From NCBI RefSeq assembly GCF_017254845.1, contig NZ_JAFKCU010000002.1, positions 62,001 to 126,000 of the forward strand: a DNA stretch of 64,000 nucleotides, read 5' to 3'. How positions within the stretch are numbered: the stretch's first letter is position 1; every line of letters starts with the position of its first letter. Under the pieces are notes generated by a model. The model was not told the origin of the DNA. It saw only the letters and a program-made list of their open reading frames with translations, and made no database searches. Positions 35,056-43,041 of this stretch are shown here, piece after piece. The stretch comes from Algoriphagus pacificus (GTDB taxonomy: Bacteria > Bacteroidota > Bacteroidia > Cytophagales > Cyclobacteriaceae). A program made the translations under genes and the position numbers.

Positions 35056-36231
35056 ATGTTCAGTTTAAAAATCCTCATTGTAGAAGATGATTCCGTTTCA
35101 GCCTTATTGCTGCAGCGTGCTTTAGAAAAAAACAACCACGACATCATTGGAATCGCGGATTCAGGAGAGAAAGCTCTTGACATCCTGGAGGAAAATATCG
35201 CAGATATTGTGATGATGGATATTAACCTAGCGGGTGAACTTGATGGGATTAAAACCACTGAGATAGTCAATGAAAAATACGACATCCCTGTAGTCTACCT
35301 GAGTGCAAGTTCGGATGCCGAAACTCTCAATAAAGTTGTCGGTACCAATCCCAGTGCCTATGTAATCAAGCCTTTCAATATCCGTGAATTAAACATGGTG
35401 ATTGAACTGGCGATTTTTAAGGATAGAAAGGAAAAAGAGCTTCAAAAACTCAACAATGAACTGGAAGAAAAGGTAAGGCAAAGAACGGCCGATCTACACG
35501 AGGCAAACAAAGAACTGACCAAAGCCTTGGAAAAAGAAAGAGAAATCAACGAGTTAAAATCCAGAATTGTGCTGAATGTTTCTCATGGTTTCAAAACTCC
35601 TTTGACCTCGATTTTGAGTTCTGCGCAACTGCTTCAGATTTATGCTGAGAAGGATCATCCTTTCAAAGTCAAAATTGCCAAGCATGCTTCCAAGATCGAA
35701 AATTCTGTACGAGCCTTAAATAACCTGCTGACAAGTGTTTTGTTTTTTGGTAAGGCGGATGCAGATAAAATGGAGTTTAAGCCTAAAAAGATGTTTGTTG
35801 GGGCTTTTGTGAAGGAGGTTTTGGACACCGTAAAAGCAGGTATCGAAAATGATGTTACCATCAAAGTGACTTTAGGCGATTTACCAAAAACTATCGTCTC
35901 TGACAGTGAGTTACTTTATCAGGTTTTCGAAAATCTGCTTTCCAATTCAGTGAAATATTCCAAAGAAGGTAAATCCGTGGATTTCAAACTGGATTTTAAA
36001 GATCAGAAACTCTTGGCAACTTTTTCTGACAAAGGAATCGGAATTCCAAAGAAAGAACAAAGTCAGCTATTTGACAGGTTTTTCAGAGCGCATAATGTTG
36101 GAATTATCGAAGGCTCAGGACTAGGCTTGTCAATTGTAAAAAAATGTGTGGAGGTCTTGGGAGGAGAGATTACCTTTGAAAGTGAAGAAAACAAGGGAAC
36201 CACATTCTATGTGTCCATTCCTGTGAAATAA
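35056..36231 (+). CDS. Response receiver-histidine kinase (REC-HisKA-HATPase)
   Basis: The 391-residue soluble protein begins with a receiver domain (ILIVEDDSVS; phospho-acceptor D55 in IVMMDINLAG; switch Lys in YVIKPFN), then a coiled-coil (about 125-165), HisKA and HATPase (FENLLSNSVKYSKEG, DKGIGIP, GSGLGLSIVKKCV). The phosphorylatable His is H177 in VLNVSHGFKTPLTS. The acidic residue that normally follows this His is replaced by Gly178, which is unusual and may affect kinase or phosphatase activity. It has no DNA-binding domain. It lies 47 bp after the sensor kinase and 1 bp before the ABC gene. Confidence 0.93.
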   Translation: MFSLKILIVEDDSVSALLLQRALEKNNHDIIGIADSGEKALDILEENIADIVMMDINLAGELDGIKTTEIVNEKYDIPVVYLSASSDAETLNKVVGTNPSAYVIKPFNIRELNMVIELAIFKDRKEKELQKLNNELEEKVRQRTADLHEANKELTKALEKEREINELKSRIVLNVSHGFKTPLTSILSSAQLLQIYAEKDHPFKVKIAKHASKIENSVRALNNLLTSVLFFGKADADKMEFKPKKMFVGAFVKEVLDTVKAGIENDVTIKVTLGDLPKTIVSDSELLYQVFENLLSNSVKYSKEGKSVDFKLDFKDQKLLATFSDKGIGIPKKEQSQLFDRFFRAHNVGIIEGSGLGLSIVKKCVEVLGGEITFESEENKGTTFYVSIPVK

Positions 36232-36232
36232 C

Positions 36233-36865
36233 ATGCTTTTAAGTACCAAAAACCTTTCATTTTCTCATCCCCGCCAGCAAGCCATTCATTTTCCAGACAT
36301 CCAACTTACATCAGGTGAAAGCCTTTTGATTTTAGGAAAATCGGGAAGTGGGAAAACGACTCTTTTGAATTTGTTAGGGGGATTGGCTCAACCGGCTACT
36401 GGAGAGATTCTTATTGACAAGGTATCGCTATCCGATTTAAAAGGGCAAAAACTGGATCTTTTTCGAGGACAGCATATCGGGATTGTTTTTCAAAAACCTC
36501 ACCTGATCACTGCACTTACTGTATTTGAGAATCTGCAATTGGCAAATTTTTTCAGCAAAAAGAAGAATGACCAATTAATGCAGCTTTTGAAAGATTTGGG
36601 TTTGGCAGATAAAAGCAAATCTTCAGTTTTGACGCTTAGTGAAGGAGAAGCCCAGCGAGTGTCCATTGCTAGAGCCTTAGCAAACCAACCAAAATTGATT
36701 TTGGCAGATGAACCTACTTCAAGCTTAGACGATGATGCCACCCAGAAAGTCATTGATTTGCTGAAAGAGCAGGCAGAGAAAATCGGGGCGGGATTGATCA
36801 TCGTAACCCATGATCAACGCGTGAAAAATCATATTTCGAATTTTATTGAGGTGAAGAGCTCATGA
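36233..36865 (+). CDS. ABC transporter ATP-binding protein (LolD/MacB-like)
   Basis: The 210-residue single ABC domain has Walker A GKSGSGKTT near residue 34, a Q-loop IVFQKPHLI, a signature LSEGEAQRVSIARAL in place of LSGGQ, Walker B LILADEPTSSLDD and the H-loop VTHDQ. It belongs to the class that drives FtsX-like permeases. It overlaps the permease gene by 4 bp. Such pairs move lipoproteins, antibiotics or periplasmic signals by mechanotransmission rather than classical uptake; the substrate here is unknown. Confidence 0.93.
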   Translation: MLLSTKNLSFSHPRQQAIHFPDIQLTSGESLLILGKSGSGKTTLLNLLGGLAQPATGEILIDKVSLSDLKGQKLDLFRGQHIGIVFQKPHLITALTVFENLQLANFFSKKKNDQLMQLLKDLGLADKSKSSVLTLSEGEAQRVSIARALANQPKLILADEPTSSLDDDATQKVIDLLKEQAEKIGAGLIIVTHDQRVKNHISNFIEVKSS

Positions 36866-38094
36866 ATCTTATCAAACTCAGTTGGAAATATTTGACTTTT
36901 AGGCCAATGTCTACAGGTCTGAATGTCCTCTTGCTGGCATTGGGATTAGCAATTATCACCGTATTACTTTTGATGCAGGATCAGTTGGAGAAAAAGATGA
37001 ACCAAGATGCTGCGGGGATCGATTTGGTGGTGGGAGCAAAAGGAAGTCCATTGCAATTGATTCTTTCAGGTGTTTACCATATTGATTTTCCAACTGGGAA
37101 TATTCCTCTGGCCGAGGCTCAAAAGCTGACTCGAAATCGCTTGGTAAAGCAAAGTATCCCATTGGCTTTAGGAGATAATTACCAAGGTTTTCGAATTGTA
37201 GGAACCAACCTAGATTATCTAGAACTGTATTCTACAGAATTTGAATCAGGCGATTCTTGGAAGGAGGCTTTTGATGTAGTTTTAGGAGCTGGAGTCGCTA
37301 AAAAAATTGGTCTAAAAGTAGGAGATGAGTTTTTAGGCAGTCATGGAATCTCTGAAGGGAGCCATGATCATGATGCCAATTATTTCAAAGTTACAGGCGT
37401 ACTGAAGCCTAAAGGGAATGTAGTCGATCGACTTATATTAACTAGTATAGAATCTGTTTGGGCCACGCATGAGGAGGAAGAAGAAGAGGAGTCAAGTTCG
37501 CATGTTCCCAGTGAAATCACCTTGCATGGACTGCCACAGTCGGAGGAGCCTAAAGAAATTACCACACTTTTGATCCAATATAGAAACCCAATGGCAGCGA
37601 TTCAGCTTCCAAGACAGGTAAATGCTGGAACCAGCATGCAAGCTGCTTCTCCTTCCTTCGAAATGTCCAGGCTATTTGAAATATTGGGAGTAGGAATCAG
37701 CTTATTGCGGGGCTTGGCTTTTGTGCTCATAGGGATTTCAGGTTTGGGGATTTTTATTGCGCTGTATAACTCACTTAAGGAAAGGAAATATGATCTGGCT
37801 ATTCTTCGAGCTATCGGAGCAGCGAGATTTCAATTACTTCAGCTGATTTTCCTGGAAGGAATCATGTTGACATTTATAGGAGCCGTTCTTGGGATTTTAT
37901 TGGGGCATTCGTTTTTGGCAGTTTTAGTCTCCCAGCAGGAAAGTGGAGTGATGGTTAGCTTAAATCCATGGATTTTCTTGAAATCAGAACTTTGGATAGT
38001 GATTTATGCGTTAACAGTAGGAATTTTAGCCTCTGTTATTCCTGCTATTGCAGCTTATCAAACAAGTATTGCAAAGCAATTGACAAAGGCGTAA
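36862..38094 (+). CDS. FtsX-like ABC permease
   Basis: The 410-residue protein has one membrane helix at the N-terminus (about 14-38), a large periplasmic domain, and three helices in the C-terminal FtsX domain (about 275-400, with LKERKYDLAILRAIGAAR). The periplasmic part contains a His/Asp-rich loop GSHGISEGSHDHDANYF and an acidic run EEEEEESSSH after SVWATHE. Such loops suggest metal binding; permeases of similar look occur in metal-regulated clusters, but this link is from memory and unproven. It is cotranscribed with the ATPase and the CxxC protein. Confidence 0.88.
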   Translation: MNLIKLSWKYLTFRPMSTGLNVLLLALGLAIITVLLLMQDQLEKKMNQDAAGIDLVVGAKGSPLQLILSGVYHIDFPTGNIPLAEAQKLTRNRLVKQSIPLALGDNYQGFRIVGTNLDYLELYSTEFESGDSWKEAFDVVLGAGVAKKIGLKVGDEFLGSHGISEGSHDHDANYFKVTGVLKPKGNVVDRLILTSIESVWATHEEEEEEESSSHVPSEITLHGLPQSEEPKEITTLLIQYRNPMAAIQLPRQVNAGTSMQAASPSFEMSRLFEILGVGISLLRGLAFVLIGISGLGIFIALYNSLKERKYDLAILRAIGAARFQLLQLIFLEGIMLTFIGAVLGILLGHSFLAVLVSQQESGVMVSLNPWIFLKSELWIVIYALTVGILASVIPAIAAYQTSIAKQLTKA

Positions 38095-38118
38095 CTAGCA
38101 ACGAATTCAAAAAAGGCA

Positions 38119-38562
38119 GTGATGAGAAATAAATTTATACTTGCAACAGTAGCTTTGATGCTTTTGGCATCCATTTCCACTTTTGCGCAAAGTACCAACG
38201 TGTGGAAAAGCCTTGCTGATGTTTCTTATAAGATCAGCGAAGATCAATTTGGGGAACTTTATGTCCCTGTGTTTTCTGAAGAATCCAAGAAATTAGAGGG
38301 CAAGGAAGTGGAGGCTGATGGCTATATCATTCCTTTTGAAGGGATGTTTAAGCCTGAGCATATAATCTTGTCTAGCCTTCCTTTGGCAGAATGCTTTTTC
38401 TGTGGATCAGGGGGTCCTGAAACTGTGATGGAAGTAATGTTAACGGATCCGATTAAATATACTTCTAAGCGAGTTAAAGTCCGAGGAAAGCTGGTTCTGA
38501 ATGGCAAAGATCCAGAAAAGCTGATGTACATTTTGAAAGACGCCAAGCTGGTTTCCGAATAA
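38119..38562 (+). CDS. Exported CxxC protein, DUF3299-like
   Basis: The 147-residue product has a signal peptide ending STFAQ, then a beta-rich domain with VEADGYIIPFEGMFKPEHIIL, AECFFCGSGGPETVMEV and RVKVRGKLVLNG. The layout (a GYxxPxE strand, a Cys motif, an OB-like end) recalls DUF3299 proteins. CFFC could be a redox or metal site in the periplasm. It is 24 bp after the FtsX-like permease and ends at a terminator, so it is the last member of the kinase-ABC operon. Confidence 0.7.
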   Translation: MMRNKFILATVALMLLASISTFAQSTNVWKSLADVSYKISEDQFGELYVPVFSEESKKLEGKEVEADGYIIPFEGMFKPEHIILSSLPLAECFFCGSGGPETVMEVMLTDPIKYTSKRVKVRGKLVLNGKDPEKLMYILKDAKLVSE

Positions 38563-38590
38563 AAAAAACTCCCTTTTAGAGGGAGTTTTC
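38563..38590. terminator. Bidirectional terminator shared by the CxxC gene and the aminotransferase gene
   Basis: AAAACTCCCT and AGGGAGTTTT pair around tttag, with A and T tracts outside. The stop codon of the minus-strand aminotransferase (38576-38578) lies in the loop. Confidence 0.85.
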
Positions 38591-39397
38591 TTTTTCAAGT
38601 ACCTTGAATTTATTCAGGATATCCAAAGTCACAGGACCTGGTTTACCATTTCCGATTGTATGATCATCTATTTTTGTAACAGGCAGCAAAATCTTGGTGG
38701 TACTGCTAATAAAAGCCTCATCAGCTTGCAGTGCTTCCTCCCAAGTTACATCACGGATTTCAACTTTTTCTGCCAATTGCAACACATGCTTTCTGGTGAT
38801 CCCAAGTAAAATATCCTTTTCAGGAGTAATCAAAACTCCATCTTTCACAATGAAAAAGTTGCTTCTCGAACTCTCACTTATCAGTCCTTTGTGATGATAG
38901 AGAACATCTTCAGCTCCCTCTTTTTTCCAGCGCATGCTATCCCAAACAGATAGTGCATAATTGGTCGTTTTGATGTCAGCAATAGGTCTTACATAATCCA
39001 GACCCAATAACTTGATTCCTTTGGAATATTTTTCTTCACTAGGGAAAAGTAAAGACTCTGCAAAAATAAAGAGCTTTCCTTCTGCAGGTGAAAAATGATT
39101 CTCGGATAATCCACCACTTAAGACCATTCTAAAACCACCTTGCTCCATGTCATTTTTATCAGTGAGCTCTTGGATGATCTGCTTTAATTCAACTCTGGAA
39201 TAAGGTAGAGGTAAAAAGGTTTTTTCAGCAGAAGCGATAAACCTGTCTAAATAATGCTCTAGAAATAAAGGCTTGTAATTGACAGATCTGAAAAAATCAA
39301 AAATCCCATAGCCTCGAATCAATCCTAGATCCATAGGGTGAATGGTGGCATTTTCAGTGTTGATAATCTGCCCATCGGCAAAGCAAAATGGTTTCAT
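38576..39397 (-). CDS. Class IV PLP-dependent aminotransferase
   Basis: The 273-residue protein has the class IV fold: an N-terminal part with HPMDLGLIRGYGIFDFFR, the PLP lysine K143 in ADIKTTNYAL, and GLISESSRSNFFIVKDGVLITP for the phosphate-binding region. Possible activities are branched-chain amino acid aminotransferase, D-amino acid aminotransferase or 4-amino-4-deoxychorismate lyase. The motif set is nearest to the BCAT/DAAT-like group. It stands alone on the minus strand, so context does not help. Confidence 0.88.
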   Translation of the reverse strand: MKPFCFADGQIINTENATIHPMDLGLIRGYGIFDFFRSVNYKPLFLEHYLDRFIASAEKTFLPLPYSRVELKQIIQELTDKNDMEQGGFRMVLSGGLSENHFSPAEGKLFIFAESLLFPSEEKYSKGIKLLGLDYVRPIADIKTTNYALSVWDSMRWKKEGAEDVLYHHKGLISESSRSNFFIVKDGVLITPEKDILLGITRKHVLQLAEKVEIRDVTWEEALQADEAFISSTTKILLPVTKIDDHTIGNGKPGPVTLDILNKFKVLEKENSL

Positions 39398-39524
39398 AAA
39401 GGATCGATTTAAAGCATCTAAAATTAAGGCTTACTTTTTGAAAATTTGAATTTTTTAATTCTACTTAACTTTTTAGATTAAAAAAAGAATAAATAGTACC
39501 TTTACGTTGATTTTAGAGATATCC

Positions 39525-39947
39525 ATGAAAAGAAGCATTCCGTATTTCATTTTAGTACTATTTATTTTTACAGCTTCCTGTGCATCAGACAAAAAAGATG
39601 AGAGTCAGTTGCAAAGGGAAGAAATCATCAAGTATCATGATGAAGTAATGCCTCTGATGGGTAAACTGAAAAACCTCGAAAAAAAGGCCAACCAGGAGAT
39701 TCAGCGGCTTGAGGAATCAGAAGAGCCAGACTCGGCAAGAATAGAATCCTTGAAAGCTCTTGCATATGATTTGGATGCTGCTTACGAGGGAATGTTCGAT
39801 TGGATGCATCAATATGATGTTTCAGACGGTGAAAGAACCCCCGAGGAATTAAAGAAATTTTTAGATGAGCAGCTGGTGAAAATCAAAGCTGTTAATGAGC
39901 AATTCAAAGAGGTTTTGGCCAAATCGGATGAACTGCTGGAGAATTAA
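39525..39947 (+). CDS. Small helical lipoprotein of unknown function
   Basis: From the ATG at 39525 the product has 140 residues with a lipobox FTASC19. The mature part is highly charged and helical (KLKNLEKKANQEIQRLEESE), then a DAAYEGMFDWMHQYDVSDG segment that occurs in uncharacterised Bacteroidota viral/lipoprotein-like ORFs. A near-consensus TACCTTTA (39497-39504) could be its -7 element. Its stop overlaps the convergent cytochrome c gene by 4 bp. Confidence 0.75.
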   Translation: MKRSIPYFILVLFIFTASCASDKKDESQLQREEIIKYHDEVMPLMGKLKNLEKKANQEIQRLEESEEPDSARIESLKALAYDLDAAYEGMFDWMHQYDVSDGERTPEELKKFLDEQLVKIKAVNEQFKEVLAKSDELLEN

Positions 39948-40390
39948 ATCTCGGGCGTTGTTTTCAGGTATTTTTCTACATCTGAAGAAGTGATTTTTCC
40001 TTCATTTAGTCCCCAAATATTATAGAGATAGGTGCTGATCTGGGATATTTCAAGAGGATTCAACCTTGGACTTCCAGGCATTGGCTGATCGTATTCTTGC
40101 CCGTTGACGACAATTTTCCCTTCCTGCCCATATTTCATAATCCTCACTGATCTATGGATACTTGCTTTGAAGTAATCTGAATCCTTGATAGGAGGGATCA
40201 AATTTCCCAGGCCTTCTCCATTGTTCTGATGGCAATTGCCACAATGGTTTTCATAGAGGGTTTTGCCTGCTATGGCATATTTCATTACTTCCGGATCGGA
40301 AATTCCTGCCAGAGTATTTTCCTCATTTGAAGATTTTGGTGCGCAGGAAAGTAAAATTGAGAAGAAAAGAAGAGATGCAATTCCTTTCAT
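39944..40390 (-). CDS. Monohaem cytochrome c lipoprotein
   Basis: The 148-residue product has a lipobox ILLSC16 and a single haem site CGNCH (C50, C53, H54), with QPMPGSPRLNP giving a candidate Met ligand. It is a class I cytochrome c domain anchored to the periplasmic side. It is 1 bp after the SCO-like gene, suggesting a role with terminal oxidase electron transfer or assembly. Confidence 0.9.
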   Translation of the reverse strand: MKGIASLLFFSILLSCAPKSSNEENTLAGISDPEVMKYAIAGKTLYENHCGNCHQNNGEGLGNLIPPIKDSDYFKASIHRSVRIMKYGQEGKIVVNGQEYDQPMPGSPRLNPLEISQISTYLYNIWGLNEGKITSSDVEKYLKTTPEI

Positions 40391-40391
40391 A

Positions 40392-41042
40392 TTAGAGTAT
40401 TTTCGGAATATCCTTGATCAAATTATCCACCTGATCTGCTTTAGTTCCGTCATAGACTCCTCTGATTCTGCCATTTTCATCTACCAAAATAAAAGCTCCT
40501 GTATGTAGAAATCCTCCAGCTTCATTTTGATCCTCCATGGCTGTTGTAAGATAGCTTGTCTGACCAATTTCAAAGATTTTTTCAGAATCTCCTGTGAGGA
40601 AATTCCAAGTACTTGCATCGGGGATTCCTAGCTTGACAGAGTAGTCTTTTAGGACTTCCTGAGTATCATGTCTTGGGTCGATGGAGTGGCTTAGAATCTT
40701 GAAATCTGGATTGTCTTTATAGGTTTCATATACCCGAAGCATTTCCTTCTTCATGATAGGGCAAATGGTCGGGCAGGTTGTAAAGAAGAAATCGGCTACA
40801 TAGACTTTCCCAGCTACAGAAGAGTTGCTGATCGTATCTCCATCCTGGTTCACAAACTTGAAATCTGCGATTTTATGGTAAACCGTGTCCTTTAGGGTTT
40901 TTCCTTCAATTTCAATATCGTTTACATGCCAATTTCCCAGAATTGGAAGAGATTCTGATTTCTCTTCTTCTGAGGCCGGCTTACACTGCCAAAGCGTCAA
41001 TAATACCAGTGAAAGAAGTGGTAAGCTTAATTTGAACTTCAT
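40392..41042 (-). CDS. SCO1/SenC family copper chaperone-like lipoprotein
   Basis: From the ATG at 41042 the product has 216 residues with a signal ending LTLWQC20. The thioredoxin-like domain has TTCPTICP (C90, C94) and a downstream His in GGFLHTGAF (H180), the three Cu ligands of SCO proteins. SCO proteins deliver copper to the CuA site of cytochrome oxidase. An earlier start at 41090 would overlap the hemJ-like gene and lacks a signal sequence at its N-terminus. The cytochrome c gene follows directly. Confidence 0.92.
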   Translation of the reverse strand: MKFKLSLPLLSLVLLTLWQCKPASEEEKSESLPILGNWHVNDIEIEGKTLKDTVYHKIADFKFVNQDGDTISNSSVAGKVYVADFFFTTCPTICPIMKKEMLRVYETYKDNPDFKILSHSIDPRHDTQEVLKDYSVKLGIPDASTWNFLTGDSEKIFEIGQTSYLTTAMEDQNEAGGFLHTGAFILVDENGRIRGVYDGTKADQVDNLIKDIPKIL

Positions 41043-41046
41043 GATC

Positions 41047-41586
41047 TCATGAATTTTTATTTCTGTATTTTTTATAGAGGCGGATCGCAATCATCAAGGT
41101 GATGCCTAATCCAACCAATCCTAAGAGTCCCCAAACCATGCTTAGCGTGCTTTTCAATACGATCAAGAATACAATCGCAAAAAGCAATAGGGTGGAAGCC
41201 TCATTCCATATCCTCAACTGAGTTGAACTCCATCTGGTTCTCCCTTTTTGTAATTCTTTGAATAATAGATGACATCCAAAATGATAGCAATACAAAAGGA
41301 AGACAAAACCCAGTTTTGCATGCATAAATCCCATTTCCAAATAGCCCATTCGATAGCTTAGAACCCAAGTCCCAAAAATCAATGTCAGAATAGCAGATGG
41401 CCAGGTGATAATGTACCAAAGTCGGGAGGCCATAAGATCGAGTTGAGGTTTTAAGATGAGGCGCTCTGCCTCGGGTCTCTCCATTGCTTCGGTCTGATAG
41501 ATAAACAATCGGACGATATAGAAAAGCCCTGCAAACCAGGTGACTACAAAAATGATGTGTAAAGCCTTGATGTACTCGAAACTCAT
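41047..41586 (-). CDS. hemJ: HemJ-like protoporphyrinogen oxidase / CopD family membrane protein
   Basis: The 179-residue protein has about five membrane helices. It starts MSFEYIKALHIIFVVTWFAGLFYIVRLFIY, where the His, the Trp/Gly and the LFY-RLF block match HemJ (UPF0093). A further His pair occurs in FMHAKLGF and CYHFGCH. HemJ oxidises protoporphyrinogen IX in haem synthesis in organisms without HemG/HemY. A general CopD-like annotation is the alternative. It is upstream of the SCO and cytochrome c genes with 4 bp spacing, consistent with haem/oxidase biogenesis. Confidence 0.82.
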   Translation of the reverse strand: MSFEYIKALHIIFVVTWFAGLFYIVRLFIYQTEAMERPEAERLILKPQLDLMASRLWYIITWPSAILTLIFGTWVLSYRMGYLEMGFMHAKLGFVFLLYCYHFGCHLLFKELQKGRTRWSSTQLRIWNEASTLLLFAIVFLIVLKSTLSMVWGLLGLVGLGITLMIAIRLYKKYRNKNS

Positions 41587-41640
41587 TCTCGGAATTTTCG
41601 GCTAAATTAAGGCCTAATCCTTGTAAACCCGCTAAAGTTT

Positions 41641-42048
41641 TTGAAAAGCTCTAAATTCATTTTCTATTTATTGGCCGGACTGGTCATTTTCCTTGTCTTT
41701 TGGATAGGGAAAGAAAGTTTTACTCAACCCGGACTGGAACAGTTTGAAGGGAAGTATGAGGAAATTGCCAGCTATCGAAATGAAAATAATACCGGGCCAG
41801 TGGTCCGCGTTCTTGCCGTTAAAGCCTTGGATTCCTCAAAAGACTGGATGAAAGATTTTGGTGATTTTCAACCCCATACTAAATATGGTCGGACAGTAGT
41901 ATTCTTTTTCTCAGAGGGCGTAGATCAAAAAATCAGTCTGGCTCCAAAAGACCCTTATTTTTCGGCAGGCTATCAGCCCTATGTAATTGCGACATATGAG
42001 AAAGGTCCGATGGGAGATGTGACATTTTCAGAAGGATATCCAAAATGA
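41641..42048 (+). CDS. Membrane-anchored protein of unknown function, TTG start
   Basis: The 135-residue frame has an N-terminal membrane helix (about 5-21) and a beta-rich periplasmic domain (VRVLAVKALDSS, TVVFFFSEG). No ATG exists between the upstream in-frame stop at 41608-41610 and a Met far into the domain, so TTG at 41641 is the only reasonable start. Its end overlaps meaB by 4 bp (ATGA), so it is probably coupled to it. I do not recognise the family. Confidence 0.7.
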   Translation: MKSSKFIFYLLAGLVIFLVFWIGKESFTQPGLEQFEGKYEEIASYRNENNTGPVVRVLAVKALDSSKDWMKDFGDFQPHTKYGRTVVFFFSEGVDQKISLAPKDPYFSAGYQPYVIATYEKGPMGDVTFSEGYPK

Positions 42049-43034
42049 AAAAGAGACTAAGCCTCGATGCATACAAATCCGGAGTGTTGCAAGGAAATCG
42101 CGTGATCTTAAGTCAGGCCATCACCTTGGTGGAAAGTAGGTTGGAAGAGGATATGGATCTTGCAGCAAAGTTGGTTCAGGAAATTCTTCCTGCTACGGGA
42201 AAATCAATCAGAATTGGAATTACGGGAGTGCCGGGAGTTGGTAAAAGCACCTTTATCGAGGCCTTTGGGAAATTATTGATTCAAGAAGGCAAGAAACTGG
42301 CTGTTTTGGCAGTGGATCCCAGTAGTCAAAAAAGCAAGGGAAGCATTCTTGGGGATAAAACCAGGATGGAAAAACTTGCAGCAGATAAACAGGCTTTTAT
42401 CCGCCCTAGTCCTGCAGGATTTACCTTGGGTGGGGTTGCTTCTAAGACAAGAGAAGCCATGCTATTATGTGAAGCAGCGGGATTTGATATGATTTTGGTG
42501 GAGACAGTCGGTGTGGGACAATCCGAAACGGCAGTTAAAGACATGGTTGATTTCTTTTTATTGCTGGTTTTGGCTGGGGCTGGTGACGAACTTCAGGGTA
42601 TCAAAAAAGGAATTATGGAAATGGCAGATGCTGTCATCATCCATAAATCTGATGGAGAGAATCTAGAAATGGCAAAACAAGCCAAAAGGAATTATCAGAA
42701 TGCTCTTCATTTATTTCCGGCAGCTGAGAGTGGTTGGTCTGTTCCTGTTTTGACGGCGAGTTCTTATACGAAAACTGGCTTGGAGGATATCTGGAACGTA
42801 ATTTCCAATTACGAAGCAATCACTTTGGAATCTGGGTTTAAAGCAAAAAACCGAGCTGAGCAAAGGGTAAAATGGCTCGAGGAAAATCTTCGTGATTTAC
42901 TTGGGAATTTATTTTTTAAGCAACCTGAAGTACAGAGTAAATTGAAAACAGAAAAAGAGAAAGTCGCAAAAGGGGAGTTGAGTCCTATGGTTTTGGCTAA
43001 GGAATTGATACAAATCTTTATTCAAAACAAATAA
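42045..43034 (+). CDS. meaB: Methylmalonyl-CoA mutase-associated GTPase MeaB (ArgK family)
   Basis: The 329-residue protein has the P-loop GVPGVGKST (residues 61-69), AVDPSSQKSKGSILGDKTRM and VETVGVGQSE, all typical of MeaB. The G-protein loads cobalamin into methylmalonyl-CoA mutase and protects it from inactivation. The mutase genes mutA and mutB lie about 2.5 kb downstream beyond dnaA, which supports the assignment. Confidence 0.95.
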   Translation: MKKRLSLDAYKSGVLQGNRVILSQAITLVESRLEEDMDLAAKLVQEILPATGKSIRIGITGVPGVGKSTFIEAFGKLLIQEGKKLAVLAVDPSSQKSKGSILGDKTRMEKLAADKQAFIRPSPAGFTLGGVASKTREAMLLCEAAGFDMILVETVGVGQSETAVKDMVDFFLLLVLAGAGDELQGIKKGIMEMADAVIIHKSDGENLEMAKQAKRNYQNALHLFPAAESGWSVPVLTASSYTKTGLEDIWNVISNYEAITLESGFKAKNRAEQRVKWLEENLRDLLGNLFFKQPEVQSKLKTEKEKVAKGELSPMVLAKELIQIFIQNK

Positions 43035-43041
43035 AATTGCG

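Noticed and set aside
38576-38590. Premature end of the aminotransferase at the terminator
   Set aside because: The stop codon falls in the loop of a shared terminator, but the protein has the normal length and motifs, so it is compact organisation and not truncation.
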